Assembly: GCA_017435185.1 (NCBI GenBank)
Contig: JAFSFN010000244.1
Location: 1-7,638, forward strand
Source of the DNA: Clostridia bacterium
Lineage (GTDB): Bacteria; Bacillota; Clostridia; Christensenellales; CAG-138
Length of the DNA stretch: 7,638 bases
Direction: 5' to 3'
Positions 1-4,862 of this stretch are shown here, piece by piece. The notes below the pieces were generated by a model. It searched no databases and was not told where the DNA came from. It saw nothing but the letters and a program-made list of their open reading frames with translations. Position 1 is the stretch's first letter, and each line of letters starts with the position of its first letter. A program made the translations under genes and the position numbers.

Positions 1-600
1 AAGCACAGGTACATCAATCCCCCTTGAAAGTGCTCTGTAAAGAAAGCCGTAAAGCACATTGTTATCAAAAAACATTTGTGTTGTAAGGAAGTCACAACCT
101 GCATCAACTTTTATCTTGAGGTGTTCGAGCGATTGTTCCAAACTTGCGCTTTCGGGATGCCCTTCGGGATAGCAGGCGGCACCTATCGAAAAACCGCCCC
201 TTGCTTTTATTTCGCTCACAAGTTCGTAAGCATATGTATAGTTGGTTTTTTCGTCATGTGCATATCCCTCGGGAATATCACCGCGGAGTGCAAGTATATT
301 CTCTATTCCGCTCTCTTCAAGCTCAGATATGAAACTTGATATTTTTTCTCTGCTTGAAGAAACACAAGTGAGATGAGCCAACGCCTCAACTCCGCATGAA
401 CGCACAAGTTTTGCCATTTCAAGCATATTGCTCGGCACACTTCCTCCTGCGCCGTATGTGACGCTTATAAAGTCGGGCTTGAGCCCTGAAGTTTCACGCA
501 CAACCTCATAGGCACGCTCTAAATCACTGCCCTGTTTGGGTGGAAACAGTTCGCATGAGACCGTGGGCGTTTTCTTTTTGAGCATATCTCTTATGTACAT
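1..600 (-). CDS. metF: 5,10-methylenetetrahydrofolate reductase MetF, partial (C-terminus beyond window edge)
   Basis: This cytosolic flavoprotein reduces 5,10-methylene-THF to 5-methyl-THF, the methyl donor for methionine synthase. I translated the reverse strand from the ATG at 598-600, and 200 codons are open to the window edge. The family signature appears in order: SCELFPPK near residue 15, VTYGAGGS near 48, AHLTCV near 75, LALRGD near 102, GAACYPEGHPE near 138 and DAGCDFLTTQMFFD near 166. These build the TIM barrel that binds FAD and folate. The start has an AAGGGAGAG ribosome binding site about nine bases upstream, and the protein begins directly at the barrel, as in other bacterial MetF. 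The gene lies 21 bases behind metA on the same strand, so the two are probably co-transcribed for methionine synthesis. About a third of the usual length (near 290 residues) is missing, cut by the window and not by mutation. Identification is firm. Confidence 0.95.
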   Translation of the reverse strand, partial: MYIRDMLKKKTPTVSCELFPPKQGSDLERAYEVVRETSGLKPDFISVTYGAGGSVPSNMLEMAKLVRSCGVEALAHLTCVSSSREKISSFISELEESGIENILALRGDIPEGYAHDEKTNYTYAYELVSEIKARGGFSIGAACYPEGHPESASLEQSLEHLKIKVDAGCDFLTTQMFFDNNVLYGFLYRALSRGIDVPVL

Positions 601-621
601 AAATATTCTCTCCCTTTAAGT

Positions 622-1569
622 TCAGGAACGACTGCGTTTTTTTTGATTTTCACTGCCTATCGTTTCAATATTGTACGGTGTTTCCTGATATACAAAATAG
701 TTGAGCCAGTTTGCAAAAAGCAAGTTGGAGTGGCTACGCCAGCGCACACAGGGCGGTTGAGTTTCGTCATCATTAGGATAATAGTTACACGGAACTTTTA
801 TGTCCTTTCCCAGGCCTTTATCACGAAGATATTCCGTCTCCAGAGTTCTTGGGTCATACTCACTGTGTCCCATGGCAAATACGCGTGTGCCGTCATTGCT
901 TGCCGCAAGATAGAGACCGGCTTCATCAGAAGTAGAAAGCACTTCAAGTTCTTCGTGCTTCATCACATCTTCTACATCGACCGCCGTATGACGGCTGTGG
1001 GGCGCATAAAAAACGTCGTCAAAACCTCTAAGCAGTTTGTGTGTTCTGCTCAAACGCTTGTGTTCAAACACACCGAACATCTTTTGATTAAGCGGATGCT
1101 TTTTTATTCCGTAATGATAATAGAGTGCCGCCTGCGCCGCCCAGCAAATATAGAATGTTGAGAATACATTCTTATCCGCCCAATCCATTATTTTTGTAAG
1201 CTCGTCCCAATATGTAACCTCTTCAAAGTCCATATGTTCAACGGGGGCACCCGTGATTATGAGTCCGTCAAAAGACTGATCTTTTATCTCATCGAATGTT
1301 TTATAGAACTCGACAAGATGTTCTTTGTCGGTATTCTTAGGCTCGTAGCTTGCTGTTCTCAAGAGTGTGACTTCAACCTGCAAAGGTGTATTTCCGAGCA
1401 GACGAAGGAGCTGGGTTTCCGTAGCTATTTTTGTGGGCATGAGGTTGAACACCGCAATTTTCAAAGGGCGTATATCCTGAGCTGCCGCACGATTGTCAGT
1501 CATTATGAATATGTTTTCAGCCGTAAGCGTTTGCGCCGCGGGCAATGTGTCAGGTATCTTTACCGGCAT
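622..1569 (-). CDS. metA: Homoserine O-acyltransferase MetA (predicted acetyl-CoA type)
   Basis: It acylates the hydroxyl of L-homoserine, the first committed step of methionine synthesis, in the cytosol. The 315-residue length is typical of the family, which has a class-I glutamine-amidotransferase-like fold. The catalytic residues fall at the standard family numbering: nucleophile Cys142 in FYICWAAQA, and His235 and Glu237 in MGHSEYDP. Residue 111, in TGAPVEHMDF, is Glu. In characterised homologues Glu here goes with acetyl-CoA use and Gly with succinyl-CoA, so homoserine O-acetyltransferase is the likelier activity despite the common 'succinyltransferase' label. The ATG at 1567-1569 has a GCAGGAG ribosome binding site, and the protein starts with the expected MPVKIPDTLPA. 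metF follows 21 bases downstream. The 131-base region upstream holds two hairpins but no recognisable S-box (SAM-I) element. The substrate call is inference from one residue; the family is certain. Confidence 0.96.
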   Translation of the reverse strand: MPVKIPDTLPAAQTLTAENIFIMTDNRAAAQDIRPLKIAVFNLMPTKIATETQLLRLLGNTPLQVEVTLLRTASYEPKNTDKEHLVEFYKTFDEIKDQSFDGLIITGAPVEHMDFEEVTYWDELTKIMDWADKNVFSTFYICWAAQAALYYHYGIKKHPLNQKMFGVFEHKRLSRTHKLLRGFDDVFYAPHSRHTAVDVEDVMKHEELEVLSTSDEAGLYLAASNDGTRVFAMGHSEYDPRTLETEYLRDKGLGKDIKVPCNYYPNDDETQPPCVRWRSHSNLLFANWLNYFVYQETPYNIETIGSENQKKRSRS

Positions 1570-1626
1570 TATTGTTTACTCCTGCGATGATTTATTGAAT
1601 TGATTGCTTTAACAAAATAAGTAAAT

Positions 1627-1655
1627 ACCCTGCTTCGCATATTGCAAAACAGGGT
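1627..1655 (-). terminator. Hairpin between the lipoprotein gene and metA; probable terminator or attenuator
   Basis: Read on the minus strand, ACCCTGTTTTGC pairs with GCGAAGCAGGGT around an AATAT loop, giving a 12-bp uninterrupted stem that includes two G-U pairs. On the plus strand these two pairs become C-A mismatches, so the fold favours minus-strand RNA. A loose T-rich stretch follows (ATTTACTTATTTTGTT). It may end the lipoprotein transcript or act as an attenuator in the metA leader. The U-tract is imperfect, so termination efficiency is uncertain. Confidence 0.6.
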
Positions 1656-1660
1656 TGAAA

Positions 1661-1691
1661 TTTCGCAATCCCCATCAAAGCGTGTGCGAAA
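1661..1691 (-). other. Second hairpin just after the lipoprotein stop codon, upstream of metA
   Basis: On the minus strand TTTCGCA (1685-1691) can pair with TGCGAAA (1661-1667) across a 17-nt loop. The word TGCGAA recurs in the following hairpin at 1634-1639, so the same TTCGCA strand could pair there instead and would then compete with the 1627-1655 stem. Such alternative pairing suggests leader control of metA-metF, but seven base pairs with a large loop is weak evidence alone. Confidence 0.35.
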
Positions 1692-1700
1692 GCATCACTG

Positions 1701-2381
1701 TCAATTATCGTACTCAAACACCGTTATATCATTATTTACGATATCATCGGTATTCATCTCAACGATGCAATGCCACTGTGTCATTTCAACACTGTTGGGA
1801 TCATCATAAGCACTCCAGTCGGTATCGCAAACGATGCTTATGGATACATAGTCATTATATTTATCAACCGCATCAACTCTGCCCGAGCCTGCACCAACAG
1901 CCTCTTCATGCATTATGAAAACAAGGGATTTATGCTCGAAGAAATCTTCTGTATATCTTTCTGCAAATGCTTTGAACTCGCTTTCAAAATCAAACATAGA
2001 GGAAAACTTTTCCATGTACGCTTCTATATCGGCAACACTGTTTGCTATCGTATAGCCCATATAGCCGGGAGCCTTAAATTCTGCTTTTTCAGGTGTCTTT
2101 ACGAAATATGATGCAAATGCACCCGGCGCAAAAGGCTCATTATCGGCAGGTGATGCCGTTACCTTAACCATTTCAGTCGGGTCGGGCACATAGAATGTAG
2201 CGGCAGGCTGTAAAGTTGTGTCTGCTGTTACAGCAGCATCATTTGTCTGCACAACAGTCGGGGAATTTGATGTTCCGGGTTGTGTGCTTTCGCCGGGAAG
2301 TTGATTTTCTGACGGATTATTACAACCGACACAGGCAAGCAAAAGAGCTGATGCCAAAAGCGAGACGGCAAATTTCTTCAT
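1701..2381 (-). CDS. Predicted lipoprotein of unknown function
   Basis: I do not recognise the family. The 226-residue product starts MKKFAVSLLASALLLACVGC: a basic N-terminus, a hydrophobic stretch, and cysteines at 17 and 20, either of which could be the lipidated residue. LLAC is the nearer lipobox; CVGC is an alternative. Residues 21-75 are rich in Ser, Thr, Pro, Gln and Asn, as in linkers that hold a domain off the membrane. Residues from about 95 to 226 form an acidic globular domain with Cys185 and Cys205. The stretch SLVFIMHEEAVGAGSGRVDAV at 152-172 loosely recalls PrcB-type beta domains, but this is only an impression. I prefer the start at 2381 to an upstream ATG at 2438 because the signal peptide begins there and GGAGG precedes it by ten bases. 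The 76-base gap to the antiporter shows no clear terminator, so co-transcription is possible. Confidence 0.8.
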   Translation of the reverse strand: MKKFAVSLLASALLLACVGCNNPSENQLPGESTQPGTSNSPTVVQTNDAAVTADTTLQPAATFYVPDPTEMVKVTASPADNEPFAPGAFASYFVKTPEKAEFKAPGYMGYTIANSVADIEAYMEKFSSMFDFESEFKAFAERYTEDFFEHKSLVFIMHEEAVGAGSGRVDAVDKYNDYVSISIVCDTDWSAYDDPNSVEMTQWHCIVEMNTDDIVNNDITVFEYDN

Positions 2382-2457
2382 TTTTAAGGAGCCTCCAAAC
2401 TCAAATTTTATTGCAACGAGAGCAGAAAAAGCCCCCATTACAACAGATATTATTATA

Positions 2458-3648
2458 TCATACAGTTTTTAGCTTGTCAGCCTTTTTTTCTATCTCTCCG
2501 GCTTTAGTTAACGCTATCTTAGTGCATACAGGACCTACGAGCTCATATACGAGAGTAGCACAAAGAACAACCGCCTGTATCTGTGTTCCGGATTCAGGCA
2601 ATGCTACCGCCGCCATCTGTGCCATACCTATTGCTACGCCTGCCTGCGGAAGCAATGTTATGCCGAGATATTTGCGTATATTGGGAGATGCCTTAACCAC
2701 TGTTGAACCAAGGTATGCGCCAAAATATTTACCGAGGGAACGAGCAACAAGATACAAAACGCCCAAAAGTCCGACCGAAGGCAGCACCGCAAGGTCAAGC
2801 TCAGCGCCCGATATTACAAAAAACAGCATAAAAAGAGGTGGTGTCCATGTATCACAATTATCGAGAACCTGCAATGCATCATCACGCATATTAACAAGCA
2901 CCGCTCCTATTGCCATACACAAAAGCAGATCGGAAAGTCCAAACCTTTTTGCAAGGCCCACGCCGAGTATGACAGCTGCTATACATATGCACAATCTGTT
3001 TGCTTTTGATTTGAAAAAGCGCATTGAAAGTGCAACAATAAATCCTATCACTCCACCGACAACAAGCGAAACGGCAATTTCAAGTAAAGGTTCAACTATC
3101 ATTGACATCACACCCATCTGCGCTCCCGAGCTTATCGACGTAGCGATCGCTATTGATATGGAAAACACCATGAGGCCTATCGCATCATCCATTGCAACAA
3201 CCGGCAGAAGAGTGTTGGTAACTTCACCCTTTGCCTTATACTGTCGAACTACCATAAGAGTTGCCGCAGGAGCCGTAGCCGTTGCTATTGCGCCCAATGT
3301 AAGTACGACCGGCATATCAAAACCGCAGAGCCATAATGTGACATCAACCAATATAACAGCCGCAAGCGCCTGAAATACTGTTATGGTTATGGCTTTTGAA
3401 CCTATTTGCTTTATGTGGTCTATTTTGAATTCGCCGCCTATTGAAAAAGCAATGAAGCCCAGCGCTACAGTTGTTATGATATTCAAACCTTCAGCCGCTT
3501 CTTTAGACAGCGCACCGAGACAGTATGGGCCTATCAAAAGACCGGCTATCAAAAAACCCGTTACATTGGGCAGGTTTATCAGTTTTACTACACGGGTAAG
3601 CAACAGACCTGCAACCATTGCTGCCGCAATACATAATAATTCCGTCAT
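2458..3648 (-). CDS. Cation:proton antiporter, CPA2/Na_H_Exchanger family, without RCK domain
   Basis: This is an integral membrane protein of 396 residues, nearly all hydrophobic segments, consistent with about twelve helices. It probably exchanges H+ for Na+ or K+ across the cytoplasmic membrane. Family marks include the unwound-helix motif TATAPAAT at 123-130, the paired acidic ion-binding residues Asp154-Asp155 in VAMDDAIG, GAELDL at 281-286, Arg303 in a late helix and LPQAGVAIGMA at 333-343. A DD pair is typical of electrogenic CPA2 exchangers such as NapA. The protein stops after the last helix with a short charged tail (KAGEIEKKADKLKTV), so it lacks the TrkA-N/C (RCK) domains that gate Kef-type relatives. 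Its ATG lies one base after the stop codon of the PII-like gene, which implies translational coupling. GGAG lies about 15 bases upstream inside that gene, rather far for an independent ribosome binding site. Which cation it moves cannot be told from sequence. Confidence 0.93.
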   Translation of the reverse strand: MTELLCIAAAMVAGLLLTRVVKLINLPNVTGFLIAGLLIGPYCLGALSKEAAEGLNIITTVALGFIAFSIGGEFKIDHIKQIGSKAITITVFQALAAVILVDVTLWLCGFDMPVVLTLGAIATATAPAATLMVVRQYKAKGEVTNTLLPVVAMDDAIGLMVFSISIAIATSISSGAQMGVMSMIVEPLLEIAVSLVVGGVIGFIVALSMRFFKSKANRLCICIAAVILGVGLAKRFGLSDLLLCMAIGAVLVNMRDDALQVLDNCDTWTPPLFMLFFVISGAELDLAVLPSVGLLGVLYLVARSLGKYFGAYLGSTVVKASPNIRKYLGITLLPQAGVAIGMAQMAAVALPESGTQIQAVVLCATLVYELVGPVCTKIALTKAGEIEKKADKLKTV

Positions 3649-3649
3649 G

Positions 3650-3994
3650 TTATGTTCTCGGCACTCCTTCTACCCACATAAGCGGAATAGCAAACATTAT
3701 GCCCGAATTCGGTCTTGACAAATTACCGCATACATCGTGTATGACATCTTTTACCGCTTCAAGTTCACTGTCTTCCACAACCATAAAAATCATTTTCCCC
3801 GATTCTCGTTCAGGATTTATAAATTTTCTGAGTGAACCGAATATCGGCGGCGGTTCGACCGAGGACTCATTAAGCGCCGTAAGCATACCCTTACAGTCGG
3901 TTACTGTTGCACCGCCTATGCCCTTTTCCATCAATTCGGACAATATCGGTGACACACTGTTCACATCGTTGGTTATAAACATTAAAAGCTGCAT
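3650..3994 (-). CDS. PII-like signalling protein (divergent GlnB-fold), partner of the antiporter
   Basis: This 114-residue cytosolic protein follows the PII ferredoxin-like layout. A first strand (MQLLMFITND) and helix lead to GIGGATVTDCKGM at 25-37, which matches the conserved turn before the T-loop. A T-loop-like segment spans about 38-67 and contains PPPIFGSLRKF. Strand KMIFMVVED is at 67-75, then a helix and a B-loop-like GNLSRPNSGIMFAIPL at 90-105. The canonical T-loop Tyr51 used for uridylylation and the basic C-terminal residues of GlnB/GlnK are not seen, so it is not a standard nitrogen regulator and its ligand may differ. The start at 3994 has an AAGGAGG box five bases upstream. Its stop is one base from the antiporter ATG, so it probably controls or senses for that transporter. 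An intrinsic terminator lies 27 bases upstream of its start. The fold call comes from pattern matching by eye. Confidence 0.8.
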   Translation of the reverse strand: MQLLMFITNDVNSVSPILSELMEKGIGGATVTDCKGMLTALNESSVEPPPIFGSLRKFINPERESGKMIFMVVEDSELEAVKDVIHDVCGNLSRPNSGIMFAIPLMWVEGVPRT

Positions 3995-4020
3995 AAAAAC
4001 CTCCTTAGTTTTAACAGGTC

Positions 4021-4054
4021 AAAAATCGGTATATGCAGGATTTGCATATACCGA
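4021..4054 (-). terminator. Intrinsic terminator after the small membrane protein gene
   Basis: A perfect 12-bp inverted repeat, TCGGTATATGCA (4026-4037) and TGCATATACCGA (4043-4054), encloses a five-base loop. In the minus direction it is followed at once by TTTTT (4025-4021), the layout of a rho-independent terminator. It lies about 45 bases past the stop of the 83-residue gene and only 26 bases before the ATG of the PII-like gene. Readthrough could therefore set the level of PII-like and antiporter expression. Confidence 0.85.
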
Positions 4055-4100
4055 AATGTTAACTTGGATTATTCGCCTGATATTGAGGCCAAAACGAATT

Positions 4101-4352
4101 TTACTTCTTTTCTGCCTTTTTAGCAAGTTTCTTTTCCATCATTTTTATTTTCAAATTACGGAAAAACGTGCGTACCTTTGTCCAGAAAATTCCGAGAACC
4201 ACGCCGCAAGTAATAAACACACCTGCAATTATCTGCAATATATACGATGTTGTAGCGGGGTCTATGTACGCAAATGCCGAAGTTGAGAAAAGCATTATGC
4301 CGAGTGTTGAAAAAACCAATGCCTGAGCCGTTCTTGCTGCAAACTTTTTCAT
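4101..4352 (-). CDS. Small exported/membrane protein with signal peptide and a YIDPxxx motif
   Basis: This 83-residue protein has unknown function. Residues 1-28 form a signal peptide with a probable signal peptidase I site SAFA|YIDP. Next comes YIDPATTSYILQIIAG at 29-44, a transmembrane helix at about 37-57 ending in GIFW, and a very basic tail (VRTFFRNLKIK, then many Lys) from 58 to 83. The YIDP motif followed by one helix and a basic tail resembles a common family of small bacterial membrane proteins that usually read YIDPGTG; here it reads YIDPATT. I chose the ATG at 4350-4352 over one at 4421 because AGGAGGG lies five to six bases upstream and the signal peptide starts there. The gene is a short transcription unit, with a plausible promoter at 4385-4413 and an intrinsic terminator at 4021-4054. 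It diverges from the hyd operon. Confidence 0.82.
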   Translation of the reverse strand: MKKFAARTAQALVFSTLGIMLFSTSAFAYIDPATTSYILQIIAGVFITCGVVLGIFWTKVRTFFRNLKIKMMEKKLAKKAEKK

Positions 4353-4384
4353 AATTTCCCTCCTGCTGTATTCTGTTCGGCAAG

Positions 4385-4413
4385 ATTGTACACCAATACA
4401 GCCGAAAAAGCAA
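4385..4413 (-). promoter_or_regulatory. Possible sigma-A promoter for the small membrane protein gene
   Basis: On the minus strand TTGCTT (4408-4413) is followed by a 17-base spacer and TACAAT (4385-4390). The -10 box matches five of six consensus bases, the -35 only three. Transcription would start near 4378, about 26 bases before the ATG. Position and spacing fit, but the -35 is weak. Confidence 0.45.
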
Positions 4414-4436
4414 GCGCGCAAAGGTTTGTTAACTTA

Positions 4437-4465
4437 TTGACGAACACAGAATCTTGCAGTATAAT
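4437..4465 (+). promoter_or_regulatory. Strong sigma-A promoter of the hydrogenase maturation operon
   Basis: TTGACG (4437-4442), a 17-base spacer and a perfect TATAAT (4460-4465) form a near-consensus housekeeping promoter. Transcription should start near A4472, leaving a leader of about 135 nt before the first ATG at 4608. The strength of the promoter, together with the terminator in the leader, suggests that control acts largely after initiation. Confidence 0.88.
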
Positions 4466-4471
4466 TTAATC

Positions 4472-4592
4472 AGTTCTCCTGACATAAAGTTGCACATTCG
4501 TGCCATACTGAATGAAAGGTGCTGTACATGCTACTGTTCTATACGATTTTTATTTACCGTACCGCACCTATGTCAGGTACGGTATTATTTTT
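4472..4592 (+). promoter_or_regulatory. Structured 5' leader: candidate riboswitch or attenuator of the hyd operon
   Basis: Three helices can form a junction starting about six bases after the predicted transcription start. P1 pairs CCTGACATA (4478-4486) with TATGTCAGG (4569-4577), nine perfect pairs. P2 is GCAC/GTGC (4492-4503) with an ATTC loop. P3 pairs GGTGC-T-GTAC (4518-4527) with GTAC-C-GCACC (4559-4568), five plus four pairs around one T-C mismatch, and abuts P1 with no gap, which would allow coaxial stacking. The single-stranded joins are AAGTT (4487-4491) and CATACTGAATGAAA (4504-4517). The 3' strands of P1 and P3 cover half of the terminator stem at 4555-4584, so junction and terminator exclude each other. 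Folding of the junction would favour expression. I do not recognise any known riboswitch consensus (S-box, SAM-II, THF, NiCo, Moco and yybP considered), so the ligand or factor is unknown. Confidence 0.65.
4555..4592 (+). terminator. Intrinsic terminator inside the hyd leader (attenuator)
   Basis: TACCGTACC (4555-4563) pairs with GGTACGGTA (4576-4584) in a 9-bp stem with a 12-nt loop. TTATTTTT (4585-4592) follows immediately. The U-tract ends one base before the GGGAGGA ribosome binding site (4593-4599) of the first gene. A terminator placed between a strong promoter and the operon it serves points to transcription attenuation. A hairpin of ACCT/AGGT around ATGTC, with CCG/CGG outside, is an alternative fold of the same bases. 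Confidence 0.75.
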
Positions 4593-4607
4593 GGGAGGAT
4601 TTTCAAA

Positions 4608-4862
4608 ATGACACGAGTGGCCGTTATAAGCATAATAGTAGAACCAAGCGGTAATATCGAACAGCTCAACACCCTTCTGCACGATTACAGCCAATATGTT
4701 ATCGGCCGCATGGGAATACCTTATCGAGCCAAGAATATAAACCTAATAAGCCTTGCAATAGACGCGCCGCAGGATACTATATCAACGCTTTCAGGCAAGA
4801 TAGGCAAGCTGACGGGAATAAGCGCAAAAACAGCATATTCGGGGATAATTTCCGATGAATGA
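4608..4862 (+). CDS. TM1266-family iron-only hydrogenase system putative regulator
   Basis: This is a small cytosolic protein of 84 residues with an ACT-like beta-alpha-beta pattern. It opens with strand RVAVISIIVE at 3-12 and helix NIEQLNTLLHDYSQY at 16-30. IGRMGIPY at 32-39 and a strand INLISLAIDAP at 44-54 follow, then LSGKIGKLTGISAKTAYS at 61-78. These are hallmarks of the family found beside [FeFe]-hydrogenase maturation genes and typified by Thermotoga TM1266. The family is called a regulator by context and ACT-like fold; no DNA-binding domain is visible, and a metabolite- or RNA-linked role is open. The start at 4608 follows GGGAGGA by eight bases. An in-frame ATG at 4512 lies inside the structured leader and has no suitable ribosome binding site, so I rejected it. 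The end overlaps the hydE start by eight bases, which implies translational coupling. Confidence 0.9.
   Translation: MTRVAVISIIVEPSGNIEQLNTLLHDYSQYVIGRMGIPYRAKNINLISLAIDAPQDTISTLSGKIGKLTGISAKTAYSGIISDE

Noticed and set aside
643..1161. Open frame antisense to metA
   Set aside because: metA on the other strand carries every catalytic residue and a good ribosome binding site; the antisense product shows no recognisable domain.
1570..1700. SAM-I, SAM-II or THF riboswitch before metA
   Set aside because: I looked for the conserved core words of these classes on the minus strand and did not find them; only generic hairpins are present.
2382..2457. Independent promoter for the lipoprotein gene
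   Set aside because: TAAAAT and TATAAT-like words occur in the AT-rich gap on the minus strand, but none has a reasonable -35 box at 16-18 bases.
2216..3373. Long open frame on the plus strand (385 codons)
   Set aside because: It lies antisense to the lipoprotein and antiporter genes, its product is low-complexity (Thr, Ser, Ile, Ala rich) with no family motif, and it has no credible ribosome binding site. It is a codon-bias shadow of the antiporter.
4353..4421. Upstream start at 4421 for the 83-residue membrane protein
   Set aside because: The 23 extra residues would bury the signal peptide, and the AGGAGGG box sits directly before the ATG at 4352.
4380..4457. Inverted repeat GCAAGATT (4380-4387) and AATCTTGC (4450-4457) spanning the divergent promoters, as a shared operator
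   Set aside because: One half overlaps the minus -10 box and the other lies in the plus spacer, which is suggestive. However, an 8-base match in about 250 bases is expected roughly once in two such regions by chance, and no second copy or related regulator is seen.
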